Positions 1 through 9,000 of a stretch of DNA of 64,000 bases are shown piece after piece. Location: assembly GCF_001022965.1 (NCBI RefSeq), contig NZ_LECZ01000026.1, positions 1,024,496 to 1,088,495 of the forward strand, in the 5' to 3' direction. Made by a program: the position numbers and the translations under genes. Every line of letters starts with the position of its first letter. Within the stretch, counting starts at the first letter, position 1. Source of the DNA: Enterobacter genomosp. O. Its GTDB lineage: Bacteria > Pseudomonadota > Gammaproteobacteria > Enterobacterales > Enterobacteriaceae. The notes below the pieces were generated by a model, which saw only the letters and a program-made list of their open reading frames with translations, had not been told where the DNA came from and did no database searches.

Positions 1-267
1 CAACCTCAGTTATAACACGCAATGGACAGGACTTCTGTTATTCCTTCGCCTAAAATTTAGCATGAAGCGCTTAGCTTGGGTGCAACCAGGATTTCATTAA
101 ACATCAAAATTAGTTTTGCATCATGACGCGCAAGCGCCACGTCATAACCAGAGTTACTAGTTCACCTCAAGGTAGTTTTTCATATTCTGACACAGGATGG
201 GATATCTCCTTTGTGCCATAGTGGATGTTATTAATCTCATGCAGTATGGATTCACGAAAAATATACG

Positions 268-966
268 TTAAATTTTGTCCTGATTGACACGGGATGAAAG
301 CTCCTGATAGCTCTCTTTTCTCTCGCTGTAACGATCTGCAAGATAACCAGTTTGTCCCTTAAGCAGCACCGTGATTTTAAACAGCTCCTCGGCTACATCG
401 ACGATACGGTCATACCATGACGAAGGTTTCATTCGGCCGTTTTCGTCGAACTCTTGCCATGCCTTAGCAATGGAGGACTGGTTGGGGATAGTGAACATCC
501 GCATCCATCGGCCCAGAATGCGCATTTGGTTCACCGCATTAAAGGACTGCGAACCACCGCAGACCTGCATCACTGCAAGTGTCTTGCCCTGCGAAGGACG
601 AACCGCGCCTTCACTTAAGGGTATCCAGTCTATTTGCGCCTTCATCACCGCGCTCATCGTCCCATGCCGCTCAGGGGAACTCCACACCATCCCGTCACTC
701 CATCTGACCAGGCCGCGTAGTTCGGTGACCTTAGGGTGCGTGTCTGGCGCATCATCAGGCAGGGGTAAACCAGAGGGGTTAAAGAATTCCACCTCCGCGC
801 CCATTGCAGTCAGAAGACGACCGGCTTCCTCCGCGGCAAAGCGGCTGTAGGAGCGCTCTCTTACTGAGCCATACAGGATAAGAATCCGTGGTGGCGCTTG
901 CAGGTTCAGGCGTTCAGCGATGTGTTGATCAAAGAATTCAATATTAAGGGCAGGAAATTGTTCCAT
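268..966 (-). CDS. arsH: ArsH, NADPH-dependent FMN reductase of arsenic resistance
   Basis: 232 aa, the usual ArsH length. The flavodoxin-like FMN-binding loop is visible as [13 protein letters not shown] near residue 30, and the family segments [19 protein letters not shown] and GGSQSFN follow. ArsH oxidises trivalent organoarsenicals and reduces flavin or quinone substrates in the cytoplasm. It is divergent from arsR across an 85-bp gap that carries an AT-rich palindrome, so both transcripts are probably ArsR-controlled. The start codon follows a strong GGAG ribosome site (TCTCCTCCGGAGAGAG on the plus strand). The identification is secure; the preferred substrate in this host is not known. 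Confidence 0.95.
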   Translation of the reverse strand: MEQFPALNIEFFDQHIAERLNLQAPPRILILYGSVRERSYSRFAAEEAGRLLTAMGAEVEFFNPSGLPLPDDAPDTHPKVTELRGLVRWSDGMVWSSPERHGTMSAVMKAQIDWIPLSEGAVRPSQGKTLAVMQVCGGSQSFNAVNQMRILGRWMRMFTIPNQSSIAKAWQEFDENGRMKPSSWYDRIVDVAEELFKITVLLKGQTGYLADRYSERKESYQELSSRVNQDKI

Positions 967-1007
967 TTTTCTCCTCCGGAGAGAGTAGATGATTTCAAAT
1001 TTAACAC

Positions 1008-1023
1008 ATATGATTTATCATAT
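1008..1023. promoter_or_regulatory. Candidate ArsR operator
   Basis: A perfect palindrome, ATATGA-TTTA-TCATAT, lies in the arsH-arsR divergent gap, 28 bp before the arsR start. ArsR repressors bind AT-rich dyads of this kind over their own promoter. A related ATCATATATA stretch lies just before arsB. Assignment is by position and symmetry only. Confidence 0.5.
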
Positions 1024-1051
1024 ATATATTCTAAAGGGAACGGAGTGAAAA

Positions 1052-1372
1052 ATGCTACAACCTGTTCAGCTTTTCAAAATCCTGTCGGATGAAACTCGGC
1101 TCGCCATCGTCATGATTCTCCGGGAGTCAGGAGAACTGTGCGTTTGTGATATCTGCGCAGCCATTTCCGAATCACAACCCAAAGTCTCGCGACATATGGC
1201 TATCCTTCGTGAGGCCGGGCTGGTTCTGGACCGTCGTGAAGGCAAATGGATCCACTATCGTCTGTCACCCCACATACCGGCATGGGCAGCTGAGACAATC
1301 ACGACGTCCTGGCAGTGTATGCGGGAGGATTTGTGTAAATGGCTAGATAAATCAGCCTGCATCTCCTGCTGA
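1052..1372 (+). CDS. arsR: ArsR, arsenite-responsive transcriptional repressor
   Basis: 106 aa winged-helix repressor. The As(III)-binding motif ELCVCDIC (three cysteines) sits at the start of the recognition region near residue 30, and the DNA-reading segment SQPKVSRHMAILREAGLV follows. A second Cys pair at the C-terminus (ACISC) is common in enterobacterial ArsR. It starts an arsRBC operon: arsB begins 44 bp downstream and arsC 12 bp after arsB. It should dissociate from DNA when arsenite or antimonite binds. The identification is secure. Confidence 0.95.
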   Translation: MLQPVQLFKILSDETRLAIVMILRESGELCVCDICAAISESQPKVSRHMAILREAGLVLDRREGKWIHYRLSPHIPAWAAETITTSWQCMREDLCKWLDKSACISC

Positions 1373-1416
1373 GAAAAGAAAACAAATTCACATAATCATA
1401 TATAACGGAGTCTGAG

Positions 1417-2706
1417 ATGCTTTTGGCGGGGAGTATATTTTTACTGACGTTGATACTGGTGATCTGGCAACCCGGAGGCCTGAGTATTGGCTGGAGTGCG
1501 AGTATCGGGGCTGTGCTGGCGCTGGTAACTGGAGTCATCCATATCGCTGATATTCCCGTTGTCTGGAATATCGTCTGGAACGCGACAGCGGCATTTATTG
1601 CGGTCATCATCATCAGCCTGCTGCTTGATGAGTCCGGCTTCTTTGAATGGGCCGCACTGCACGTCTCCCGCTGGGGTAACGGACGTGGCCGCCTTTTGTT
1701 TAGCTGGATAGTCTTGCTTGGGGCTGCTGTTGCTACACTGTTTGCCAATGACGGAGCCGCACTGATCCTGACGCCGATCGTAATTGCGATGCTGCTCGCA
1801 CTGGGATTCAGTCAGGGCACGACACTGGCCTTTGTCATGGCCGCAGGATTTATTGCAGATACGGCTAGCCTGCCGCTCATTGTTTCTAACCTGGTGAATA
1901 TCGTCTCGGCGGACTTTTTCGGTCTGGGCTTTACGCAGTATGCCTCCGTGATGATCCCCGTAGATGTGGCCGCGATTACGGCCACGCTGGTCATGCTGCA
2001 TCTCTTCTTCCGCAGGGATATTCCGGTGACGTATGACGTTTCGCTGCTGAAGACGCCTGCCAGTGTGGTAAAGGATCCGGCAACGTTCAGGGCGGGCTGG
2101 ATTGTCCTGTTTTTGCTGCTTGTCGGTTTCTTTGTTCTGGAACCTCTTGGGATCCCGATAAGTGCGATAGCCGCTACTGGCGCAGCAGTACTGTTCATAG
2201 TGGCGAAAAGAGGTCACGCCATCAACACAGGAAAAGTCCTGCGCGATGCACCATGGCAGATAGTTATTTTTTCACTGGGCATGTACCTGGTGGTCTATGG
2301 CCTGCGCAATGCAGGGCTCACGGAGTCTCTGTCTGACGTGCTAAACCTGCTGGCAGAAAAGGGGTTATGGGCAGCAACGTTCGGCACCGGCTTCCTGACC
2401 GCGTTCCTGTCGTCGGTAATGAATAACATGCCGACGGTGCTGATTGGTGCGCTGTCGATTGACGGAAGTACGGCGACAGGCGTCGTCAAAGAGGCAATGA
2501 TTTATGCCAACGTGATTGGCTGCGATTTAGGCCCGAAAATCACTCCGATTGGCAGTCTGGCAACCCTGCTGTGGCTACATGTGCTGGCACAGAAAAACAT
2601 GACCATCACCTGGGGATATTACTTCCGCACCGGCATAATCATGACCCTGCCCGTGCTTTTCGTCACTCTGGCTGTGCTGGCGTGGCGGCTCTCTGTCACC
2701 TTGTAG
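1417..2706 (+). CDS. arsB: ArsB, arsenite/antimonite efflux permease
   Basis: 429 aa, the standard ArsB length, made almost entirely of hydrophobic segments (about 12 predicted helices). The diagnostic [14 protein letters not shown] segment is near residue 110 and [13 protein letters not shown] near residue 345. It exports As(III)/Sb(III) across the inner membrane using the proton gradient; no arsA ATPase or arsD chaperone accompanies it here. A GGAG ribosome site lies 8 bp before the ATG. It is the second gene of arsRBC. Confidence 0.96.
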   Translation: MLLAGSIFLLTLILVIWQPGGLSIGWSASIGAVLALVTGVIHIADIPVVWNIVWNATAAFIAVIIISLLLDESGFFEWAALHVSRWGNGRGRLLFSWIVLLGAAVATLFANDGAALILTPIVIAMLLALGFSQGTTLAFVMAAGFIADTASLPLIVSNLVNIVSADFFGLGFTQYASVMIPVDVAAITATLVMLHLFFRRDIPVTYDVSLLKTPASVVKDPATFRAGWIVLFLLLVGFFVLEPLGIPISAIAATGAAVLFIVAKRGHAINTGKVLRDAPWQIVIFSLGMYLVVYGLRNAGLTESLSDVLNLLAEKGLWAATFGTGFLTAFLSSVMNNMPTVLIGALSIDGSTATGVVKEAMIYANVIGCDLGPKITPIGSLATLLWLHVLAQKNMTITWGYYFRTGIIMTLPVLFVTLAVLAWRLSVTL

Positions 2707-2718
2707 CGAGATATTGAT

Positions 2719-3144
2719 ATGAGCAATATTACCATCTATCACAACCCGGCCTGTGGCACCTCACGTAACACGCTGGAGATGATCCGCAACAGCGGCAACG
2801 AACCGACAATAATTTATTATCTCGATACTCCCCCGACCCGTGATGAGCTTATTAAACTTATTTCAGATATGGGGATTACAGTGCGCGCCTTGCTGCGTAA
2901 AAACGCTGAACCTTATGAACGCCTGGGTCTTGATGAAGAGAAATTTAGTGATGAGCAGTTGATTGATTTCATGCTTCAAGATCCAATCCTGATTAATCGG
3001 CCGGTAGTCGTTACGCCGCTCGGTACTCGTCTTTGCCGCCCTTCGGAAATAGTGCTGGATATTCTTCCGGAAGGTCAGAAAGGAGCGTTTACCAAAGAGG
3101 ATGGCGAGAAGGTCATTGACGAAACGGGAAAGCGGGTTAGGTAA
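2719..3144 (+). CDS. arsC: ArsC, glutaredoxin-dependent arsenate reductase
   Basis: 141 aa. The catalytic Cys12 is in NPACGTSRNTLEMIRN, and the arsenate-coordinating arginines appear in LLRKNAEPY, INRPVVVT and LCRPSE. It reduces arsenate to arsenite with glutathione and glutaredoxin, supplying the substrate of ArsB. It is the last gene of arsRBC, 12 bp after arsB. An 8-bp inverted repeat (3164-3171 with 3187-3194) lies just after the stop but has no T tract, so termination probably occurs at the hairpin near 3421. Confidence 0.96.
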   Translation: MSNITIYHNPACGTSRNTLEMIRNSGNEPTIIYYLDTPPTRDELIKLISDMGITVRALLRKNAEPYERLGLDEEKFSDEQLIDFMLQDPILINRPVVVTPLGTRLCRPSEIVLDILPEGQKGAFTKEDGEKVIDETGKRVR

Positions 3145-3420
3145 TCTGTCCACTTCAAGATATCGGACGCCTGTTTAATCTACGAGGGCGTCCGCTTGCC
3201 GTTCACTAAAGACCTCCAGCCTACTAACCCCGTCCGCATTATGCTATGAGAGGAAAAACTGTGGTGTTGGCTGCATTACAACTGCGTAATGTCACCATTA
3301 ATACCTTCTTTACCCAGTTTATAGCGCAACATAATCTCTTCATGAAACACCTTGTTGAAGCCGGTTACGAACCAGATGCTTCTCGACGATCCTCTAAGGA
3401 TGGTTGTGGGCTATCCGTAA
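3145..3420. other. Intergenic stretch after arsC, no convincing gene
   Basis: About 275 bp between arsC and a strong terminator. An open frame of 69 codons (3246-3455, plus strand) has no ribosome site and runs into the terminator hairpin; I see no family resemblance, so it may be a gene remnant. The only other structure is the CGGACGCC...GGCGTCCG inverted repeat near 3164-3194. Confidence 0.4.
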
Positions 3421-3449
3421 AAAGAGCCGGGTATGCCCGGCTCTTTTTT
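3419..3449. terminator. Bidirectional rho-independent terminator
   Basis: A perfect 11-bp stem (AAAGAGCCGGG with CCCGGCTCTTT) and a TATG loop, flanked by A and T runs, so it works on both strands. It separates the ars operon from the convergent H-NS-like gene, whose stop codon overlaps the T run. Confidence 0.9.
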
Positions 3450-3852
3450 AGCTGATTTCGAAATCTTTTAATTCTCCACCTTCAGCAATCAGATTTGAGA
3501 TCCGCTTCGGCATTCGCCCCTGACCTGACCATGTTTTTGACTCTCCAGTTTCGTCAGTATATCGATACTTCGCGGGGCGGGGGGAGCGCGTCCTTTTAGC
3601 CTTACCCGGAGAGCCAATAGCAGCTAAAAGTTCGGAGGGGTCGATACCCTCATCAAGCATCATCTGACGAAGTGTTTCCAGTTTATTGCGGCGCTGACTT
3701 TCATTTGCAAGACGTAATGTCTCTTCTTCTCGTCGTTCTATAAGAATAATTTTAAACTTTTCCAGAACATCTTCCAGTACATCTAATGACATTTCACGAG
3801 TCTGAGAACGTAAGGTACGGATATTGTTTAACTGTGTAAGAGCATCTGACAT
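3448..3852 (-). CDS. H-NS/StpA-family nucleoid protein (island paralogue)
   Basis: 134 aa from the ATG at 3852 (MSDALTQLNN...), matching the family's usual N-terminus and length; an upstream in-frame start would add 21 atypical residues. The N-terminal half is the coiled-coil oligomerisation region (RTLRSQTREM...RREEETLRLANESQRR). The C-terminus carries the AT-hook-like DNA-binding core KTWSGQGRMPKRI. It should bind AT-rich DNA and silence foreign genes. It is not the chromosomal hns by context, because it lies inside the island. Two AATCCGATT repeats upstream may be its control sites. Paralogues of this kind often adjust silencing of the element that carries them. Confidence 0.93.
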   Translation of the reverse strand: MSDALTQLNNIRTLRSQTREMSLDVLEDVLEKFKIILIERREEETLRLANESQRRNKLETLRQMMLDEGIDPSELLAAIGSPGKAKRTRSPRPAKYRYTDETGESKTWSGQGRMPKRISNLIAEGGELKDFEIS

Positions 3853-3913
3853 AAAGAGACCTTTTAAAGTTTTTTCGTTGTTCAGCAAATACCAATGTCG
3901 ACGGTTGCTCATC

Positions 3914-3949
3914 AATCCGATTTTTCTTACTGAGCATTTTAATCCGATT
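3914..3949. repeat. Direct repeat upstream of the H-NS-like gene
   Basis: AATCCGATT occurs at 3914-3922 and again at 3941-3949, a 27-bp period, about 60-100 bp before the start of the leftward H-NS-like gene. The position suits an operator or an autoregulatory nucleation site. The role is inferred. Confidence 0.35.
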
Positions 3950-4300
3950 GGTACATATTGTTATTAACGAGGTTTAGACTACTTATATAAATCTCTTATC
4001 GCAAGACAAAATTAAGAAGAATGTGCAAGAACTAAATTACAACTCCTACGAAATGTCCATGCATTTTTGAAGGTACTTAAAACTATGATGCCAGGAGTCA
4101 TCCGGAGAGCCTTTTTATACCCTCATAACTTATTGCTTCAGTCACACCTGATGAGATTTAAAATGAGGAGAGACAGCGCCGCCACTTAGCAAGGTTTTCA
4201 CAAATGGCAAGATGGCACGCAGGGGGGAGACACCTGCATTTTGTCAGAGGGTAGCGAATTACTCTCTCTTTATAGAGACGTTTCTAAAAAAGTGTAATGT
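3950..4300. other. AT-rich intergenic stretch, no gene seen
   Basis: About 350 bp between the H-NS-like gene and the terminator of the next leftward gene. No reading frame with a ribosome site is visible on either strand. It probably holds the H-NS-like gene's promoter at its left end. Confidence 0.4.
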
Positions 4301-4327
4301 AAAAAAAAAGCCTGCTGTTAGCAGGCC
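4301..4327 (-). terminator. Rho-independent terminator of the 75-aa gene
   Basis: Read leftward: a GCCTGCT/AGCAGGC 7-bp stem with a three-base loop followed by about nine T. It lies 90 bp beyond the stop of the 4416-4643 gene and supports that gene being transcribed. Confidence 0.8.
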
Positions 4328-4415
4328 ATAAATGCTTTTAACTCATTTTTTGTTCGATTCTGATAAATAGGATAAGCATGCAATTAAACGTGGAGCAGAG
4401 AGCATGACAAAAATT

Positions 4416-4643
4416 CTATAAATATTTCCTGGCCGCATCAAGTATCTCCTGTGACGTTAACTCCCTGTCAGTAGCCACGTAAACAATACCATGATCGCCA
4501 GTTAAGGAAGGAAAACCTGCAGACATAATCCGAAGATGTGTTTCTTCACCGTTTGGATATTCCTGCCTGATAGAGGATATACCTTCCAGAACGGTCATGA
4601 CTTTACAGGATTCAGCATTAAAGAAAACAAGGACTTTAATCAT
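4416..4643 (-). CDS. Small hypothetical protein, 75 aa
   Basis: I do not recognise this family. It begins MIKVLVFFNAESCK and ends ELTSQEILDAARKYL, with no signal peptide or membrane helix; the pattern of short beta strands and a C-terminal helix suggests a small compact alpha/beta protein. An AGGG ribosome site lies about 9 bp before the ATG and a strong terminator follows. It sits between the H-NS paralogue and the CspA-type gene, both also leftward. Its role is unknown. Confidence 0.6.
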   Translation of the reverse strand: MIKVLVFFNAESCKVMTVLEGISSIRQEYPNGEETHLRIMSAGFPSLTGDHGIVYVATDRELTSQEILDAARKYL

Positions 4644-4911
4644 ATTCTATTACCCTGTTCTCTCGTGGATATTAACTGGCAGATGCCATTAAGGTCAAAG
4701 CCATTACGCACTTCTTATTTAACATGTGGTTAGCTTGTGCTTTTAGACTTTTTATGCAGTAGTACTGCACTTCATCACATCGCTTAGCATACTCATAATT
4801 TTGAAAAATATGCTGATCAGATATTAAGAATAAACGACTTTCATCTGATTTAAGTTATGGAACTGTCTACTCAGGAATAATCCTTCATCGTTATCGCAGG
4901 CCCACAATGAT

Positions 4912-5130
4912 TTATTTATCGCAAAGTGTTACATTTGCAGCAGCAGGACCCTTGTCTCCGCGGTGAATGGCGAATTCAACTTTCTGACCTTCAAATAAAG
5001 TTTTAAAGTTGTCGCCATTAAGTGCAGACAAATGGACAAAGATATCTTTGCTGCCATCAAGAGGAGAGATGAAGCCAAAACCTTTGTCTTCGTTAAACCA
5101 TTTAACCAAGCCCATAATTCTCGAGGTCAT
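4912..5130 (-). CDS. CspA-family cold-shock RNA chaperone
   Basis: 72 aa from the ATG at 5130, which follows a GGAG site; the family N-terminus is [12 protein letters not shown]. The two RNA-binding motifs are intact (KGFGFI and DIFVHLS), on a single OB-fold domain. It should bind single-stranded RNA and melt secondary structure at low temperature. Divergence from CspA/B/G (for example [19 protein letters not shown]) and its island location argue for a horizontally carried paralogue. The leader upstream resembles the cspA 5' untranslated region, so it is probably cold-induced after transcription. It is divergent from the zinc-ribbon gene at 5703. Confidence 0.93.
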   Translation of the reverse strand: MTSRIMGLVKWFNEDKGFGFISPLDGSKDIFVHLSALNGDNFKTLFEGQKVEFAIHRGDKGPAAANVTLCDK

Positions 5131-5270
5131 ACTGACTCCGTTATACATGATTGTATTGATAGTAAACGTATAAGATTAAACGTATGGACTCAAAAGAGGG
5201 GATATCAACGATAGCGCCTGGTAATGAGAACTGCCCGGAAAATTTCTAACTTTCATTAGTACATCGAACT
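5131..5270 (-). promoter_or_regulatory. cspA-like 5' untranslated leader (candidate RNA thermosensor)
   Basis: On the minus strand, about 60-90 nt before the csp start, the leader reads GCTATCGTTGATATCCCCTC. The E. coli cspA leader has the same TATCGTTGATAxCCCCTC segment, recalled from knowledge of that leader. A weaker cold-box-like stretch, GATGTACTAATG, lies further upstream near 5245-5265. In cspA this long leader folds differently at low temperature and opens the ribosome site. Function here is inferred from similarity and position. Confidence 0.6.
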
Positions 5271-5696
5271 GATGGGATTCATTAAGACACAGGGAATCGA
5301 TATAAGCAAATTATCTTTTAGCCGTCCAGAGGTCCTGCAGGGAAAATAAAAGTGGCTGAATGCCATTTTCAATGTATAGCCTTTACGTGTTTTCAATAAG
5401 GAATTGACTTGTCCTATAAAATGTCAGGAACTGTCAAAAGTTATGACATTCTTAGTGTTAAATGTCTCATCATCCCTTCTGATAGCCGAAAAGACGTTCT
5501 GCTTCACATTTCAGCCGTTAACTCTTGCTAATCAGAATTACTCATCCCTGGAAGCCGCATAGAGTCTTGCCGGATAAACGGTCTCAGGGGGCCTGTGGCT
5601 GCGAACATTTATCTTTCCTGATTTTCAGTATGTCAAAATAGATAGATTAAAACTTAACCACATGTGGTACGGTGAAGCTCATTCATTGAAAGGTTA
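5271..5696. other. Intergenic stretch between divergent csp and zinc-ribbon genes
   Basis: About 430 bp with no supported reading frame. It must hold the csp promoter (leftward) and the promoter of the rightward zinc-ribbon/glucan-synthase genes. I could not assign a -35/-10 pair with confidence. Confidence 0.4.
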
Positions 5697-5702
5697 ATGG
5701 TT

Positions 5703-5867
5703 ATGTCTGTTATCAATTACGCAATGAAATTCTTCAGCAGTGCGTCTACTGCCACTGCTGCCTGTCCTGTTTGTGGCTTAAAATCAGTACAACCGTTGTC
5801 AAAAATCCGGCTCAAGCAGACCATGCTTTGCCCCGGATGTAAGGCTCTGTTTATCTCCCGACGCTAG
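5703..5867 (+). CDS. Small two-CxxC zinc-ribbon protein, 54 aa (YnfU/YmcF-like type)
   Basis: 54 aa starting MSVINYAMKFF. Two CxxC knuckles, CPVCG near residue 21 and CPGCK near residue 43, form a four-cysteine zinc ribbon. The start chosen has an AAGG site 9 bp upstream; another in-frame ATG at 5697 is too close to it. Tiny zinc ribbons of this sort lie beside cold-shock genes in enterobacteria, and here the divergent neighbour is a csp gene. A related protein is encoded at 15012. The glucan synthase starts 155 bp downstream, so the two may share a transcript. Function is unknown; the family link is tentative. Confidence 0.75.
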   Translation: MSVINYAMKFFSSASTATAACPVCGLKSVQPLSKIRLKQTMLCPGCKALFISRR

Positions 5868-6022
5868 CTCGACCAAAATCGCAGAACAGAGCTCATGTCC
5901 TATACTTATGTTAGATTCCGGCAGCTGTTAAATCCCTGATGCCTGACGCCCATCCTGAGAGAACGTTTCTGAACTGATTTCGCAACTGCTCCTGCGCGCT
6001 AACGTCGCATCAGAGCAATGCT

Positions 6023-9000
6023 ATGAAAATGATCCCCAGAGCGTGGTTTAACCGCTCCCGTATTCTGATGAATGCTGCCGAAAACATAACGTTTTCGGCG
6101 AACGATCCTGCCGGTGAAAGCTCGCCGCGGTCAGAACTCTTTTCGACCGTCCAGATGGAACGCTACGGCCAGAAGCTGGCGCGGACTCATAAAGTATCAC
6201 CGGATAGGCATCCTTATTATCTTCTGAAACGGCTTGGCGACAATGAGGCCGTCATTACCCAAAACTGCTATGAGCTTAACGCGGGTAAAAAGACCAGTAT
6301 CATGCCCGCCGGTGAATGGCTGCTGGACAATTATTATCTGATTGAGGAACAAATCCGCACTGTCCGCCAGCATCTGCCGAAAAGCTTTGGCAAAGGTCTT
6401 CCGTCGCTGGTATCGCCGTTGAATTGCCCACGAATTTATCATATTGCATCAGAGGCCATTGCTCACGGCGATGGCCGCTGGGATGCCGCCAGCCTGACCA
6501 GCTATCTCACTGCCTATCAACAGGTGACGCCGCTGACGCTGGGTGAAGTCTGGGCGTTACCGGGAATGCTGCGCCTGGCGCTGATTGAAAATCTTCGTCG
6601 TATCAGTATGGAAGTGATAAAAGCGCAGCAGGACAGAAACCTTGCTGATACGTGGATAACAAGGATTGTCGAATGCGCAGAGAGTGCGCCTGGTGATTTA
6701 ATCATGGTGGTTGCCGATATGGCGCGCTCCCGACCTCCGTTAACCAGTGCGTTTGTCGCAGAGCTGGTGCGGCGCCTGCAGGGGCATGGCAACGCGCTGT
6801 CGTTACCTCTGACCTGGGTTGATCAGTGCCTTCGGGAACAGGGGATCACCACTGACGTTCTCATACATAGTTTCAATCAGCAGCTTGCCGCCAGCCAGCT
6901 GTCCGTCAGTAACAGCATCGCGGGCCTGCGTTTATTGAGTGAAACGGACTGGGCTGATTTCGCCGAAACGATAAGCGTTGTCGAACAGGCATTACGCAAT
7001 GATCCTGCCGGCATCTATCCCCGGATGCACTTCAATACCCGGGATCATTACCGGCACGTAGTTGAGGTTCTGGCCAGAGACAGCGGTCTCAGCGAGCCTG
7101 AGGTTGCTGAGAAGGCGCTGGCGTTTTCAGAGGAAAAAGCGCCCGATACACCGGAGCATCATGTTGGTTATTATCTTGCGGGCGAAGGTCGACAGGCGCT
7201 GGATATTCATCTCCTGGCAGACACTTCAGGGCTCATACGCTTGCGGCACAGTTTCAACAGAATAACCCTGCTGTCATGGCTTGGAAGCCTGGCGTTGCTG
7301 ACAACCGCAGCGACCGCAGCAATATTGCACGAAACCGCCATGCAGGGCGCAGACTGGCTATTGATCGCGGTGATATTACCTCTGATTATCGCATTAACTC
7401 AGTTAATGAGCGATTTGCTCAGTGATGCAACCACCCGTTTTCGCGTTCCTCGACCCTTGCCGGGGATGGATTTTTCAGCCGGTATTCCCGCTGACAGTGC
7501 CACCATGTTAGTCATTCCCTGCATGTTGACCAGCCACGAAAGTTTCAGCCAGCTCCTCACCAGTCTTGAAGTCTGCTGGTTGGGGAATGAAAACGAAAAT
7601 CTCAGGTTCGCGCTGCTCACCGATTTTGCTGATTCTGAAAATGAACCCTCACCGGAAAGTCACGCGCTGCTCAGACAGGCTATCGCCGATACGCAGGCGC
7701 TTAATCGCCGCTACCCCTCCGGCCGACCACGTTTTTATCTGTTACATCGCCAGCCTGAATGGAACCCCTCGGAAGGAGCGTGGATGGGCTATGAACGCAA
7801 GCGGGGAAAACTGGCGTTACTGAACAGCTGGTTGCGCCATCCCGGAACGCAATTCGTCAGCGTTGCAGAGATGCCTGCCCACCTTTTACCGGGTCACATA
7901 AAATACGTCATTACCCTGGACTGCGATACGGTGCTCCCGCGCGATACGGCACACAAACTCGTCGCGACGATGGCGCATCCGCTGAATACGCCTGAGTATG
8001 ATCCGGTACGCCAGAGGGTTGTCAAAGGATTCGGTATTTTACAGCCCGGTCTTGCGGAGGAGATACCACGCAACGGTCAGGGGCGTTACGCAGCCCTGCG
8101 CAGCAGCGTACCGGGCAATAACCCTTATTCGATGATGTCTTCGGATATTTATCAGGATCTCTTTGGGGAAGGCTCGTTTGTGGGCAAAGGGATTTACGAT
8201 GTTGATATTTTTATGCAGGCCACTACCAACATCTGCCCGGAAAATCTGGTACTCAGCCACGATCTGCTTGAAGGATGCTATGCACGTTCGGGTCTGCTGA
8301 GCGAGGTGTTACTGTACGAACAGTACCCTAATAATTATCTGTCGGATGTTGCACGACGTTCACGCTGGATCCGGGGTGACTGGCAACTGCTTAACTGGCT
8401 AAAACCACGCGTCAGAAAAGCCGATGGAACCCGGGTCAGGAATCCGCTGACCGCGCTTTCTTACTGGAAATTACTCGATAATCTACGTCGCAGTCTGGTC
8501 GCCCCCTCCTTACTGGTATTGCTGTTCTTCACTCTGCTTTGGGTACCCAATCCGGTTTACTGGCTGGGCATACTGTTGCTGATATGGCTGTTGCCAGCCA
8601 TCCTCTGCATCAGCCACGACCTTCTGCATAAACCTCTGCGTCGCCGCGTGAAGCCGCATCTGTTACTGGTGGGGGCGGGCGCACTAAAGCGTCTGTCAGG
8701 TATCAGCCTTAATTTTGCGATACTGCCGCACGAAGCCGGATATTCGCTGAAAGCGATCGCCGTGACGCTATGGCGACTGGGGATAAGCAGGCGTCATCTC
8801 AGCCAGTGGGTAAGCCACAGTCAGGACAGCGATCGGGCCAGACCCGCTGTTGCACGTTTTTATCAGGCGATGTGGCTGAACGTTGCCGGTGGCGTGGCGC
8901 TGACAATACTGACCGGACAATTTGCCCCCCAGCTGCTGTGGATTGCGTTACCGATCGGTTTGGTATGGTGTGTGGCACCGCTGCTGATGAGCTGGCTGAG

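Noticed and set aside
371..850. 159-codon frame on the plus strand opposite arsH
   Set aside because: Shadow of arsH, which has clear family motifs; no ribosome site.
3246..3455. 69-codon frame after arsC
   Set aside because: No ribosome site or family likeness, and it runs through the terminator hairpin.
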